The notes: generated by a model from the sequence alone, not told the origin. A stretch of DNA of 60,210 nt from Flavobacteriales bacterium (GCA_013205245.1 JABMNH010000046.1:1-60210); one strand, 5' to 3'; positions 25,616 to 35,174 are shown, counted from the stretch's first letter. Numbers and translations are program-made.

Positions 25616-28204
25616 TTACTTATTTCTAAAGACAAATTTACCGTCAAAAGCATCTAATAAAATGTTGCTTTCAGATGTTATCTTACCGCTTAAAAGGTCT
25701 TTAGATAATGTATTTAACACCTCTTTTTGGATAAGCCTTTTTATGGGTCTTGCGCCAAATTGAGGGTCAAAGCCTTTGTTTGCCAAATCTGTAATGGCTT
25801 CTTCTGTAGCAGAAAAATTGATGTTTTTAGTTGCCAACATTTTTGTAAGACCGTTTAACTGAATTTTTACAATTTTTGTTACCTCACTTATATTTAGAGG
25901 TGTAAACATAATTATCTCGTCAATTCTATTCAAAAATTCTGGTCTAATGTTTTGTTTTAAAACGCCCATAACTTCAATTTTGGCCATTTCGGTAACATAA
26001 TCACGATTAGCCATGTCAAGATTTTCAAACTTTTCTTGAATGATATCTGAACCCATATTAGAGGTCATAATGATAATTGTATTTTTAAAATCGGCAATAC
26101 GCCCTTTATTATCGGTTAACCGACCTTCATCTAAAACTTGCAATAAAATATTAAAAGTATCGGGGTGGGCTTTTTCAATTTCGTCAAGTAAGATAACAGA
26201 GTAGGGCTTACGCCTTACAGCTTCAGTTAATTGTCCGCCTTCATCATAACCTACGTATCCTGGAGGCGCGCCAACCAAACGGCTTACAGCATGACGTTCT
26301 TGATATTCGCTCATATCAATTCTTGTCATAGCACTCTCATCATCAAAAAGATATTCTGCCAATGCTTTTGCTAATTCTGTTTTACCAACGCCTGTTGTAC
26401 CTAAAAACAAGAAGGTGCCAATAGGTTTTTTTTCGTCTTGTAAACCAGCTCTAGAGCGTCTAACAGCATCGGCTACAGCCTCAATAGCTTCTTCTTGTCC
26501 TACAACGCGTTTGTGCAATTCGTCTTCAAGATGTAATAATTTTTCCTGATCACTTTGTAACATTTTCTGAACCGGTATACCAGTCCATTTGGCCACAACT
26601 TCGGCAATATCTTCGCTCGTTACCACCTCTTTTATTAAAGCAGTATCCTGATTTTCGGCCAAAGTTTTTTGTAAAGCTTCAAGCGCTTTGGTTTCTTTTT
26701 CAATTTTTCCATAACGGATTTCTGCAACCAAGCCATAATTACCTTCGCGTTCTGCACGTTCGGCTTCTAATTTAAAGCTCTCAATATTTTGCTTGGCTAA
26801 CTGAATCTGATCGACAACATCTTTTTCGCTTTTCCATTTGGCATAAATACTATCGCGATCTTCTTTAATATTGGCTAATTCTTTTTTTAAAAGCGCTACT
26901 TTTTTAGTATCGTTTTCACGCTTAATAGCCTCTATTTCAATTTCTAATTGCATTATTTTACGATCGAGCACATCTAATTCTTCTGGCTTAGAATTTATTT
27001 CCATCCGTAATTTAGCGGCAGCTTCATCCATTAAATCTATGGCTTTATCTGGTAAAAACCTATCGGTAATATAACGTTGTGATAAATTGACGGCGGCAAT
27101 AATAGCCTCATCTTTTATCTGAACTTTATGATGTGTTTCGTATTTTTCTTTAATACCTCTTAAAATTGAAATGGCACTTTCGGTATCGGGTTCGTCGACC
27201 ATCACTTTTTGGAAACGACGTTCTAAAGCTTTATCCTTTTCAAAATATTTTTGATATTCGTTTAAGGTAGTTGCCCCAATAGCACGTAATTCGCCTCTTG
27301 CCAAAGCTGGTTTTAGAATATTAGCAGCATCCATAGCACCTTCGCCACCACCAGCACCAACCAAGGTATGGATTTCGTCAATAAACAGGACTATTTGTCC
27401 TTCGGCGCCAATCACTTCTTTAACGACCGATTTTAAGCGTTCCTCGAATTCGCCTTTGTATTTGGCACCCGCAATTAAGGCACCCATATCTAAAGAATAG
27501 ACTATTTTATCTTGTAAATTTTCGGGCACATCGCCTTTTACAATACGGTGTGCCAAGCCTTCGGCAATAGCTGTTTTACCAGTGCCTGGTTCGCCAACTA
27601 GAATCGGATTGTTTTTTGTACGTCTTGATAAAATTTGAAGAATCCGTCTAATTTCTTCATCGCGACCAATAACAGGATCTAATTTGCCATCGCTGGCAAG
27701 CTGATTTAAATTTTTAGCATATTTGTTTAAGGCATTATACGTCTCTTCGGCGGTTTGTGAATCTACTTTGCTGCCTTGGCGTAATGCTGATATGGCTTTC
27801 TTTAAATCGTTTTCATTAATACCATTGTCTTTTAAAAGCTGTGCAGCATCTCCTTTCGATTTTATGATAGCGAGAAGTAAGTGTTCTATAGCCACATACT
27901 CATCCTTCATCTTTTTTGCGATAGTGCTGGCGTTTAAAAGCGTTTCGTTTGTTGTTCTAGAAAGCATCAATTCGGCACCAGAAACTTTAGGAAAGCCCTC
28001 TAAAATTCTATTGAGCGTTTCTTTAAATATGCTGCTATTAACGCCTAATTTATTTAATATAAATGGAATTACATTTTCATCAACTTCAATAATACCCTGT
28101 AAAATATGGGCATTTTCTATCTGTTGTTGATTTAAGCCTTGGGCAATTTGCTGAGCGCGTTGCATGGCTTCTTGTGACTTAATTGTAAAATTGTTAAAGT
28201 TCAT
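25616..28204 (-). CDS. clpB: ATP-dependent disaggregase ClpB
   Basis: Hsp100 chaperone that pulls proteins out of aggregates with DnaK. Domains in order: Clp N-terminal repeats (about 1-145), first AAA+ domain with Walker A GEPGTGKT (about 206) and Walker B VLFIDEIHTLVGAG, the coiled-coil middle domain specific to ClpB (about 410-525), second AAA+ domain with GTTGVGKT (about 605) and VILLDEIEKAH, and the C-terminal small domain. The middle coiled coil separates it from ClpA and ClpC. 862 residues is normal. Its promoter region is shared with the divergent ytxJ and contains several TGAC/GTCA palindromes. I see no CIRCE element. Confidence 0.97.
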   Translation of the reverse strand: MNFNNFTIKSQEAMQRAQQIAQGLNQQQIENAHILQGIIEVDENVIPFILNKLGVNSSIFKETLNRILEGFPKVSGAELMLSRTTNETLLNASTIAKKMKDEYVAIEHLLLAIIKSKGDAAQLLKDNGINENDLKKAISALRQGSKVDSQTAEETYNALNKYAKNLNQLASDGKLDPVIGRDEEIRRILQILSRRTKNNPILVGEPGTGKTAIAEGLAHRIVKGDVPENLQDKIVYSLDMGALIAGAKYKGEFEERLKSVVKEVIGAEGQIVLFIDEIHTLVGAGGGEGAMDAANILKPALARGELRAIGATTLNEYQKYFEKDKALERRFQKVMVDEPDTESAISILRGIKEKYETHHKVQIKDEAIIAAVNLSQRYITDRFLPDKAIDLMDEAAAKLRMEINSKPEELDVLDRKIMQLEIEIEAIKRENDTKKVALLKKELANIKEDRDSIYAKWKSEKDVVDQIQLAKQNIESFKLEAERAEREGNYGLVAEIRYGKIEKETKALEALQKTLAENQDTALIKEVVTSEDIAEVVAKWTGIPVQKMLQSDQEKLLHLEDELHKRVVGQEEAIEAVADAVRRSRAGLQDEKKPIGTFLFLGTTGVGKTELAKALAEYLFDDESAMTRIDMSEYQERHAVSRLVGAPPGYVGYDEGGQLTEAVRRKPYSVILLDEIEKAHPDTFNILLQVLDEGRLTDNKGRIADFKNTIIIMTSNMGSDIIQEKFENLDMANRDYVTEMAKIEVMGVLKQNIRPEFLNRIDEIIMFTPLNISEVTKIVKIQLNGLTKMLATKNINFSATEEAITDLANKGFDPQFGARPIKRLIQKEVLNTLSKDLLSGKITSESNILLDAFDGKFVFRNK

Positions 28205-28254
28205 AATACTTGTTTTGTTAGTTGGTTATCAAAAGAGAGACCAATATTTTTATA

Positions 28255-28308
28255 GGCTGAATGTCAGCCAAATTGACTTATTTTTTAATAACTTTAAGTC
28301 AAAATGAC
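28255..28308. promoter_or_regulatory. Palindrome cluster between clpB and ytxJ
   Basis: GGCTGA-ATG-TCAGCC (28255-28269) is a perfect inverted repeat. TTGACTTA (28273-28280) and TAAGTCAA (28295-28302) form another, 14 bases apart, and GTCA-AAA-TGAC (28298-28308) a third. The four TGAC/GTCA half-sites lie 51-104 bases upstream of clpB and just before the ytxJ -7 box. A regulator site is likely; which protein binds is unknown. Confidence 0.45.
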
Positions 28309-28327
28309 GGTATTTATAAGATTATAA

Positions 28328-28335
28328 TATCTTTG
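28328..28335 (+). promoter_or_regulatory. -7 element (TATCTTTG) of ytxJ
   Basis: Exact TAnnTTTG match 19 bases before the ytxJ ATG at 28355. No TTG at the usual distance upstream. Confidence 0.55.
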
Positions 28336-28354
28336 CATCACTTAAAAATAACAA

Positions 28355-28732
28355 ATGAGTTTTATAAAATCGCTTTTTAAATCTGAGAATAACCCAAAAT
28401 CTGACAAACCTAATTTTCCGTGGAAAGCTCTAGAAAATGAAAATCAAATAGCAGAGCTAATAGAAGAATCAAATAACAATCCTGTTGCTATTTTTAAACA
28501 CAGTACCAGATGTGGTATCAGCAGAATGGTTATTAAACAATTTGAAAAACAGACCGCCAATACAGATGGTGCTTCATTTTATTATCTTGATTTATTGCAA
28601 CACAGAAATATATCTAATGCTTTGGCCAGTACTTTTGAAATAACACACCAATCGCCACAGCTTATCCTTTTAAAGAATGGAAAAGTAGCAGCACACGACT
28701 CTCACAATGGCTTGTTGAGAATTGAAATTTAA
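28355..28732 (+). CDS. ytxJ: Bacillithiol-system redox protein YtxJ
   Basis: A 125-residue thioredoxin-fold protein with a single active cysteine in FKHSTRCGISRMV (Cys about 53), matching the YtxJ family, which is thought to remove bacillithiol from oxidised proteins (bacilliredoxin-like). The segment SPQLILLKNGKVAAHDSHNGL has the cis-proline and C-terminal fold. There is no signal peptide, so it acts in the cytoplasm. Bacillithiol synthesis genes are not in this window. The gene is divergent from clpB, which fits a stress role, but this is inference. It converges on fahA with only 7 bases between. Confidence 0.87.
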   Translation: MSFIKSLFKSENNPKSDKPNFPWKALENENQIAELIEESNNNPVAIFKHSTRCGISRMVIKQFEKQTANTDGASFYYLDLLQHRNISNALASTFEITHQSPQLILLKNGKVAAHDSHNGLLRIEI

Positions 28733-28739
28733 TGTTTGT

Positions 28740-30014
28740 TTATAATGCTGGTAAAAGTTTACCTGCACAATCACCAAAGCCAATTTTTACCTTGTCATTT
28801 TTACAATAACCGCGTAAAATGACGGTATCATTATCATTAATGAATTTGCGTTCTGTACCATCACTGAGTTTGAGTGGTTTTGTACCACGCCATGACAATT
28901 CTAGCATAGAACCATAACTATCTGGGGTAGGACCCGAAATAGTTCCAGAACCCATCATGTCGCCAGTTCTTACATTACAGCCATTACTGGTGTGATGTGT
29001 TAATTGCTGCGCCATTGTCCAATACATATATTTAAAATTGGAATGGGTTACTAAATTTTCATCACCATTTTCTGGTTTTATAAAGGCATCTAAATGAATA
29101 TCAAAACTCATTTTTCCTGTTTGTTGTAGGTACTCAAAAGGTTTTGGGTCTTGCTTAGGACTTTCTGTTCTAAATGGTTCTAGCGCATCTAGCGTTACAA
29201 TCCACGGCGAAATAGTGGAACCAAAACTTTTTCCTAAAAAAGGCCCGAGTGGTACATATTCCCATGCTTGGATATCTCTAGCGCTCCAATCGTTAAACAA
29301 TACCAATCCAAAAATATAATCTTCGGCTTCTTTAATATCAATGCGTTCGCCTAATTTATTAACATCAGATGTAATAAAAGCCATTTCCAATTCAAAATCT
29401 ACCAATTTTGATGGGCCGTAAACAGGATTATCAGCGCCAGCGGGTTTAGATTGTCCATAAGGTCTGTGAATAGCTTTGCCAGTAGGCACAATTGATGAAC
29501 TCCTGCCATGGTATCCCACGGGAATATGCAACCAGTTTGGCAATAAAGCATTATTTGGGTCGCGGAACATCGTTCCCACATTTGTAGCGTGTTCTTTACT
29601 TGAATAAAAATCGGTATAATCGCCCACATTTACGGGCAAATGCATTTCGATATCGGCAACATCGAAAATAATTTTATTTCTATCTTTTTTCTTGTTCTGA
29701 AGTTTGGTGTTTTCAGCATCAAATAAATCGGCAATTCTATTTCTTACGAGTCGCCAAATACCTTTACCATGCGCAATAAAATCGTTTAATCTGTCTTGTA
29801 AAAACACATCATCAGTAAGGTCAATACCTTTAAAATAACCTAATTGATGTAAAGCACCTAAATCAATAGTGTAGTCGCCAATACGTGTGCCTATAGTTAT
29901 TACATTGTCTTTGGTTAAGAAAACACCAAAAGGAATGTTTTGAATGGGGAAATCGGAATCAGCATCGACATTTAACCACGATTTTCTTTTTGGGTCATTT
30001 GCGGTAATAAGCAT
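28740..30014 (-). CDS. fahA: Fumarylacetoacetase
   Basis: Last enzyme of tyrosine and homogentisate breakdown; it splits fumarylacetoacetate into fumarate and acetoacetate. The start is set at ATG 30014 (MLITANDPKRKSWLNV), since the family begins this way and the longer reading starts at a TTG. This gives 424 residues. Visible are YTDFYSSKEHATNVGTMFR, the metal-binding FELEMAFI region, the PLGPFLGKSFGSTISPWIV loop and MGSGTISGPTPDSYGSM. The other tyrosine-degradation genes are not in this window. It has a well-formed promoter and is divergent from glyA. Confidence 0.95.
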   Translation of the reverse strand: MLITANDPKRKSWLNVDADSDFPIQNIPFGVFLTKDNVITIGTRIGDYTIDLGALHQLGYFKGIDLTDDVFLQDRLNDFIAHGKGIWRLVRNRIADLFDAENTKLQNKKKDRNKIIFDVADIEMHLPVNVGDYTDFYSSKEHATNVGTMFRDPNNALLPNWLHIPVGYHGRSSSIVPTGKAIHRPYGQSKPAGADNPVYGPSKLVDFELEMAFITSDVNKLGERIDIKEAEDYIFGLVLFNDWSARDIQAWEYVPLGPFLGKSFGSTISPWIVTLDALEPFRTESPKQDPKPFEYLQQTGKMSFDIHLDAFIKPENGDENLVTHSNFKYMYWTMAQQLTHHTSNGCNVRTGDMMGSGTISGPTPDSYGSMLELSWRGTKPLKLSDGTERKFINDNDTVILRGYCKNDKVKIGFGDCAGKLLPAL

Positions 30015-30078
30015 AATTGTTAATTTTTTTGATTTATGAGCCTCCTTTAGAGATGGCAATGTAATAATTATTTTGATT

Positions 30079-30108
30079 CAAATATATAAGTTTCTTATTA
30101 TATGCAAA
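30079..30108 (-). promoter_or_regulatory. Promoter of fahA (TTTG-N18-TATATTTG)
   Basis: On the minus strand TTTG (30108-30105) is followed after 18 bases by TATATTTG (30086-30079), a good match to the Bacteroidota housekeeping consensus. The ATG at 30014 is 64 bases further on. A GGAGG-containing stretch in the leader lies about 28 bases from the ATG, too far to act as a ribosome site. Confidence 0.65.
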
Positions 30109-30118
30109 ATGAATTTGT

Positions 30119-30126
30119 TACTTTTG
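30119..30126 (+). promoter_or_regulatory. -7 element (TACTTTTG) of glyA
   Basis: Exact TAnnTTTG match 38 bases before the glyA ATG at 30165, on the other side of the divergent fahA promoter. Confidence 0.5.
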
Positions 30127-30164
30127 GCAACGATTTAACACAACTTTAAAAATCTGCAATTGCC

Positions 30165-31439
30165 ATGGATAAAGATCAAGAGATATTTGATTTAATACAA
30201 GAAGAAACCCAAAGACAAACAAAAGGTTTAGAACTTATTGCATCTGAAAATTATGTGAGTGACCAAGTTTTAAAAGCCATGGGTTCTGTGCTTACAAATA
30301 AATATGCCGAAGGCTATCCTAGCAAGCGTTATTATGGTGGTTGCGAGGTGGTAGATAAAGTAGAACAATTGGCTATTGATCGTGCAAAAGAACTTTTTGG
30401 CGCTGCCTATGTTAATGTTCAGCCACATTCTGGTTCTCAAGCCAATGCTGCCGTTTATCAAGCTTTATTAAAACCAGGCGATAAAATATTGGGTTTTGAC
30501 CTTTCTCATGGAGGTCATTTAACACATGGTTCTCCTGTAAATTTTTCGGGAAAATTATATAAAACGTCTTTTTACGGCGTCGACAAAGAAACAGGTGTTT
30601 TAAATTATGATAAAATTGCAGAGATTGCTCAAAAAGAAAAACCTCAGGTAATCATTGCAGGGGCTTCTGCTTATTCTAGAGATATAGATTTCGAAAAATT
30701 TAGAGATATAGCCGATAGTGTAGATGCCCTTTTGGTAGCAGACATTTCGCATCCCGCTGGTTTAATAGCCAAAGGTATTTTAAACGATCCTGTGCCGCAC
30801 TGCCATGTTGTTACCACAACAACTCATAAAACTTTGCGTGGACCACGTGGTGGTCTTATTTTGATGGGCGAAGATTTTGAGAATCCATTTGGTGAAACTT
30901 TAAAAAATGGCAAACTCAAAATGATGTCGGCTTTATTAAACTCGGCTGTTTTTCCTGGCATGCAAGGCGGACCACTAGAACATGTTATCGCTGCAAAAGC
31001 GGTTGCCTTTAGAGAAGCTTTATCAGATGAATTTTTAAATTATCAAATACAAGTTAAAAAGAATGCTGCTGCTTTGGCAAAAGCCTTGGTTGCAAAAGAT
31101 TATAATATTATATCAGGTGGCACCGATAATCACATGATGTTAATCGATTTACGCAATAAAAACATCACCGGAAAAGAAGCCGAAAATGCTTTGGTTGCTG
31201 CGCATATAACTGTAAATAAAAACATGGTTCCTTTTGATGACAAATCGCCTTTTATAACATCGGGTATCAGAATTGGTTCTGCTGCTGTTACTACCAGAGG
31301 TTTAAAAGAAGCTGATATGCAAACCATAGTTGATTTAATTGACCGCGTAATTACAAATTATACTGATACAGCTTTACTTGATGAAGTTGGTAAAGATGTT
31401 GTGGCCATGATGAAAGATAAACCACTATTTGTTTCGTAG
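30165..31439 (+). CDS. glyA: Serine hydroxymethyltransferase
   Basis: PLP enzyme that converts serine and tetrahydrofolate to glycine and methylene-tetrahydrofolate, the main source of one-carbon units. The PLP lysine lies in [19 protein letters not shown] (Lys about 224). [15 protein letters not shown] at the N-terminus, [20 protein letters not shown] and [20 protein letters not shown] are all intact. 424 residues is normal. It belongs functionally with gcvT and folE elsewhere in the window. It is followed by a strong terminator. Confidence 0.97.
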   Translation: MDKDQEIFDLIQEETQRQTKGLELIASENYVSDQVLKAMGSVLTNKYAEGYPSKRYYGGCEVVDKVEQLAIDRAKELFGAAYVNVQPHSGSQANAAVYQALLKPGDKILGFDLSHGGHLTHGSPVNFSGKLYKTSFYGVDKETGVLNYDKIAEIAQKEKPQVIIAGASAYSRDIDFEKFRDIADSVDALLVADISHPAGLIAKGILNDPVPHCHVVTTTTHKTLRGPRGGLILMGEDFENPFGETLKNGKLKMMSALLNSAVFPGMQGGPLEHVIAAKAVAFREALSDEFLNYQIQVKKNAAALAKALVAKDYNIISGGTDNHMMLIDLRNKNITGKEAENALVAAHITVNKNMVPFDDKSPFITSGIRIGSAAVTTRGLKEADMQTIVDLIDRVITNYTDTALLDEVGKDVVAMMKDKPLFVS

Positions 31440-31476
31440 AGATAACAAACACATTTAATTTATTTGTCGAACATTT

Positions 31477-31516
31477 AAACACCTACAAGTTTTCTCAAAA
31501 ATTGTAGGTGTTTTTT
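31477..31516 (+). terminator. Terminator of glyA
   Basis: AAACACCTACAA (31477-31488) pairs perfectly with TTGTAGGTGTTT (31502-31513), followed by a T-run to 31516. It begins 38 bases after the glyA stop codon. Confidence 0.85.
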
Positions 31517-31536
31517 ATTAGCGACAGGTGGTGTTT

Positions 31537-31854
31537 GTCATTCCGACAGAGTCTCGCATTGTGAGGGACGACGAGCCCACCTGCAGAAGGTAGGAATCTC
31601 AAATATAAAGAGATTCTTCACTTTAGCCTGTCTTGAGCGACAGTCAAAAGATTCAGAATGACAGTGGTGTTTGTCATTCCGACAGTCCCGATACTTCGGG
31701 AGAAGAATGAGCGACGAGGAATCTCAAATAATATAACTAAAGATTTTTCACTGCGCCTACTGAGATCGGCAGGTTCAGAATGACAGAGGCGCTTGTTATT
31801 TCAAGCGGAGCAGAGAATTTTTTTAAAAATACATTTCGACTGCGCTCAATGTGA
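31537..31854. repeat. Cluster of REP-like repeats (two full units and one degenerate)
   Basis: The gap from 31440 to 31892 holds no gene. Unit A (31537-31662) and unit B (31673-31784) both start with GTCATTCCGACAG and end with TTCAGAATGAC, so each can fold on itself. Both contain an inner GGAATCTCAAATA followed by AGATT-TTCACT. A third, degenerate unit (about 31792-31854) ends with TCGACTGCGCTCAATGTGAC. I know such imperfect units as common dispersed repeats in flavobacterial genomes; they have no transposase, and their mobility or function is not established. Confidence 0.75.
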
Positions 31855-31892
31855 CAAATTGAGTTTAATAGCTTTTTCTATTCAAATTATTG

Positions 31893-33197
31893 TTAATCAT
31901 CTTCATTTTCTTCAGCTCTTTCTAATAATTTATCATTAAAATTTTTGGTGCCTTTTGCGCCTAATTTTTTTATGCTTTCTACTTTTTTAATTAAATTTCC
32001 GCTGCCTGTTAACTTTTTCATAGACACATCATAAGACCCTTGTACTGTTTTTAGTTGATTTCCAACTTTAATTAAATCATCGGTTAAATTTACAAATTGA
32101 TCATATAACCTTCCTGCTTGTAAAGCAATTTCAATAGCGTTACGTTGTTGTTTTTCATTGTTCCACATAGAATCAATGGTGCGCAGTGTTGCTAAAAGGG
32201 TTGTGGGTGTTACAATTACAATATTCTTTTCGAAAGCTTTGTTGTAAAGCTGATTGTCTGCATTTAGTGCAACGGCAAAAGCAGGTTCAATTGGAATAAA
32301 TAACAAGACAAAATCTGGAGATTCAATTTTATAAATATCTTCATATTTCTTTTCACTTAATTGTTCGATATGACGTTTTAATGAATTTACATGTTCTTTT
32401 ATAAATTGAGACTTATCAATATCATCATCAGTATTAACGTATTGCTCGTATGCAGTTAATGATACTTTTGAATCAATCACCATTTTTTTAGCATCTGGTA
32501 AATGAATCACAACATCAGGAAGTATTCTTTTTCCTTCGTCATTTGTAAAACTTTGCTGCACAAAATATTCTCTGTCTTTTTCTAAACCAGATTTTTCTAA
32601 AACACGTTCTAATACTAATTCGCCCCAGTTTCCTTGTGTTTTACTATCTCCTTTTAAAGCTCTTGTCAAGTTAAGTGCTTCCTTACTCATTTGTACGTTT
32701 AAATCCTTAAGGTTTGATAATTGTTCCTTAAGCGAAGCGTGCATACCAATACTTTCCTTTTGAGTGTCATCCACTTTTTTCTCAAAACTTAGAATTTTTT
32801 CTTGAAGCGGATTTAAAATCTGCTGCATATTTTCCTTATTTGTCTCGGTAAACTTGCTCGATTTTTCTTCTAATATTTTATTGGCAAGTAACTGGAAGTC
32901 TTTGGTGAATTTCTCTTGAAGATTGCTTAAATCTTCTTTTTGTGTGTCTAATTTTTCTTGGATGTTTGAAAGTTCACTTTCCTTTTTAGCAAGGGCTATT
33001 TGGAGGTTGTTGAAATCTGTTGTTTGTGTTTCAATCTGTTGAACTGCTTTGGTCTTATCTGCCAAGAGCATCTCGTTTACAGAGCTCAACATTGCATTTT
33101 CTTTTGCCGCAGCCGATTTTGCCTTAAATAAACCAATAAAATAACCGAGAATCAAAAAGATTATGCCGCCTACAATGCCAAAAGTAATATCCATCAT
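31893..33197 (-). CDS. rmuC: DNA recombination protein RmuC
   Basis: 434 residues: an N-terminal membrane span (about 3-25), a long coiled coil (about 30-170), then the RmuC nuclease-like domain (about 190-390) with TQGNWGELVLERVLEKSGL, LPDVVIHLPDAKKMVIDSKVSLTAYEQY and the PSFxxxFIPIEPAF-type segment. RmuC limits DNA inversions at short repeats, and the domain has the PD-(D/E)xK-like pattern D...DSKVSL. The location next to the REP cluster is probably accidental. It is divergent from a PlsC-like gene, 71 bases away. Confidence 0.93.
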   Translation of the reverse strand: MMDITFGIVGGIIFLILGYFIGLFKAKSAAAKENAMLSSVNEMLLADKTKAVQQIETQTTDFNNLQIALAKKESELSNIQEKLDTQKEDLSNLQEKFTKDFQLLANKILEEKSSKFTETNKENMQQILNPLQEKILSFEKKVDDTQKESIGMHASLKEQLSNLKDLNVQMSKEALNLTRALKGDSKTQGNWGELVLERVLEKSGLEKDREYFVQQSFTNDEGKRILPDVVIHLPDAKKMVIDSKVSLTAYEQYVNTDDDIDKSQFIKEHVNSLKRHIEQLSEKKYEDIYKIESPDFVLLFIPIEPAFAVALNADNQLYNKAFEKNIVIVTPTTLLATLRTIDSMWNNEKQQRNAIEIALQAGRLYDQFVNLTDDLIKVGNQLKTVQGSYDVSMKKLTGSGNLIKKVESIKKLGAKGTKNFNDKLLERAEENEDD

Positions 33198-33227
33198 TAA
33201 TAAATTAGTTTATAAAATTAATATTTT

Positions 33228-33235
33228 TAAATTTG
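33228..33235 (+). promoter_or_regulatory. -7 element (TAAATTTG) of the PlsC-like gene
   Basis: Exact TAnnTTTG match 36 bases before the ATG at 33272. No upstream TTG at normal spacing. Confidence 0.4.
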
Positions 33236-33271
33236 ATGACCTTAAAAAAAACCAATTAATAAAATAATTTG

Positions 33272-33811
33272 ATGAAAATAATCTTAATGTTTTTTTATAA
33301 AAGAATTCTTGGTTGGTCTTTTACAAATACCTATCCAAAGCATTTAAAAAAATATATAATGATTGCGGCGCCTCATACAAGTACTTATGACTTTCCACTC
33401 GGAATTTTAGTAAAATACACTTTAGGCATTCCAACAAATTATATGGGAAAAGACAGTTTGTTTAAGTCCCCTTTCGGATTTATTTTCAGATGGTTGGGTG
33501 GTTATCCGGTTGACCGCAGCAAAAACAATAATTTTGTAGATCAAATCATCGCTATTTTTAATCAAAATGAAAAATTTGTTTTGGCGATGAGCCCTGAGGG
33601 CACACGTAAAAAAACGGGTAAATGGAAAACGGGTTTCTATTATATTGCCAAAGGGGCAAAAGTTCCGATTGTGATGATTGCTTTAGATTTTGAGCATAAA
33701 AATGTAAAATTCTCAGAACCCTATTATACCACCGATGATAAGGAGGCCGATTTTAAATATTTTTATGATTTTTATAAAGATGTTAAAGGCCGTCATCCTG
33801 AATTTTTTTAA
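33272..33811 (+). CDS. PlsC-like glycerol-3-phosphate acyltransferase family protein
   Basis: 179 residues from ATG 33272; a TTG at 33269 is the alternative. The acyltransferase motif HxxxxD is present as HTSTYD (His about 34), and the second block is SPEGTR (about 109-114), where the usual motif is FPEGTR. Hydrophobic flanks suggest peripheral membrane attachment. The protein is shorter than full PlsC (about 240), and similar short versions are common in flavobacteria. The reaction is probably acylation of a glycerolipid, but the acceptor is not clear. Confidence 0.85.
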   Translation: MKIILMFFYKRILGWSFTNTYPKHLKKYIMIAAPHTSTYDFPLGILVKYTLGIPTNYMGKDSLFKSPFGFIFRWLGGYPVDRSKNNNFVDQIIAIFNQNEKFVLAMSPEGTRKKTGKWKTGFYYIAKGAKVPIVMIALDFEHKNVKFSEPYYTTDDKEADFKYFYDFYKDVKGRHPEFF

Positions 33812-33962
33812 ACGTGATTTTATACACACGCAACGATGTTCACAAGCTGGTGCGCGCATCTTGCTCGTACTAATAAAACTAATTTCTTTCAATCTCTAAA
33901 ATATTTTAAAGCTTTATCTGCACGCACGTGACGCTCGCGCTAGCGGGGAAAAGAATTATTAT
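33812..33962. other. Intergenic region with GC-rich, repeat-like ends
   Basis: Unlike most gaps here it contains GC-rich, CG-dense stretches: GGTGCGCGCATCTTGCTCG near 33850-33870 and GCACGCACGTGACGCTCGCG near 33920-33940, around an AT-rich centre. I see no ORF and no clean hairpin. It lies between two convergent genes and resembles a dispersed repeat, which cannot be confirmed from one copy. Confidence 0.35.
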
Positions 33963-35045
33963 TTATCCTTTATAAAAAGGCAACTTTACCACTTGGGCTT
34001 TGAGATTTTTATTCCGAACGGCTATATAAATTTCTGAGCCCATTTTGGCATAGTTGGCAGAAACATAACCCATGCCAATACCTAGTTTTAAAGAAGGGCT
34101 CATGGTGCCAGAAGTAACCACACCAATGTTGTTACCATCGGCATCAACAATGGCGTAATCGTGACGCGGAATGCCACGGTCTATCATAGAAAAGGCTATC
34201 AGTTTTTTAGAAACACCATTATCTTTTTGTGCTTTTAAGGCTTCGGCATTTATAAAGTCTTTGGTGAATTTGGTAATCCATCCCAAACCTGCTTCAATAG
34301 GCGAGGTGGTGTCGTTTATATCATTGCCATACAAGCAAAAGCCCATTTCTAAACGCAAGGTGTCTCTAGCTGCCAAACCTATAGGTTTGATGTCAAAATC
34401 GGCACCAGCTTTAAAAATAGCTTCCCAAATTTCTTGGGCATCTTCGTTTTTAAAATAGATTTCAAATCCGCCACTGCCAGTATAGCCCGTAGCCGAAATA
34501 ATAACATCTTTTATGCCGGCAAAGGTGTCTGTTTTAAAAGTATAATAACCCATTTCAGACAAATTAACATCCGTTAAAGATTGTAAAGCCTGTGTGGCTT
34601 TTGGTCCTTGAACAGCTAAAAGCGATAGTTTGTCTGAAGCATTTGTCATCTCTACTTTAAGATCATTGTGCTTAGAAATCCAATCCCAATCCTTTTCTAT
34701 ATTCGAAGCATTTACCACCAACATGTAGTTGTTGTCGGCAATTTTATAAACCAATAAATCATCTACAATACCACCATCATAATTTGGCAGACAAGTGTAC
34801 TGAACTTTGCCATCTACCAATTTTGAAGCATCATTACTTGTTACTTTTTGGATGAGCGCTAAAGCGTTTTCTCCTTTAAGAAAAAACTCACCCATATGTG
34901 ATACGTCAAACACACCAACACCTTGTCTTACAGTAAGATGTTCGGCATTTACACCTGCGTATTGCACAGGCATATTGTAGCCGGCAAAGGGTACTATTTT
35001 AGCGCCAAGCGCTTCGTGTGTTTGTGATAAAGCTATATTTTTCAT
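33963..35045 (-). CDS. gcvT: Glycine cleavage system aminomethyltransferase (T protein)
   Basis: Transfers the methylene group of glycine from the H protein to tetrahydrofolate. At 360 residues it has the N-terminal folate-binding region with [37 protein letters not shown], the [20 protein letters not shown] segment and [12 protein letters not shown]. The invariant Asp (about 97, in DDLL) is present. gcvH and gcvP are not in the window, which is usual for Bacteroidota. No glycine riboswitch is recognisable upstream. Confidence 0.96.
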   Translation of the reverse strand: MKNIALSQTHEALGAKIVPFAGYNMPVQYAGVNAEHLTVRQGVGVFDVSHMGEFFLKGENALALIQKVTSNDASKLVDGKVQYTCLPNYDGGIVDDLLVYKIADNNYMLVVNASNIEKDWDWISKHNDLKVEMTNASDKLSLLAVQGPKATQALQSLTDVNLSEMGYYTFKTDTFAGIKDVIISATGYTGSGGFEIYFKNEDAQEIWEAIFKAGADFDIKPIGLAARDTLRLEMGFCLYGNDINDTTSPIEAGLGWITKFTKDFINAEALKAQKDNGVSKKLIAFSMIDRGIPRHDYAIVDADGNNIGVVTSGTMSPSLKLGIGMGYVSANYAKMGSEIYIAVRNKNLKAQVVKLPFYKG

Positions 35046-35115
35046 AACAAATTTTTCTTTTTAAAAGCTGTCACAAAAGTACATTTTTAAAAGAGAATTA
35101 TTAATTAAAGGGCAT

Positions 35116-35153
35116 AAAAAAAGTCAGCTACAATTAAATTATAGCAGACTTTT
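35116..35153 (-). terminator. Terminator of the peroxiredoxin-like gene
   Basis: The arms AAAAAGTCAGCTA and TAGCAGACTTTTA pair with one mismatch around a 13-base AT-rich loop. On the minus strand the hairpin is followed by a run of T. It is 20 bases past the stop codon. Confidence 0.7.
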
Positions 35154-35174
35154 AAAAGAGGCAATCTATAAATG

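Noticed and set aside
27723-28130. Plus-strand ORF of 135 codons opposite clpB
   Set aside because: It is an antisense shadow of the conserved N-terminal part of clpB and has no recognisable domain.
30043-30050. AAAGGAGG-like stretch in the fahA leader as a Shine-Dalgarno site
   Set aside because: It lies about 28 bases from the ATG, too far for that role, and such sites are not used by this phylum in general.
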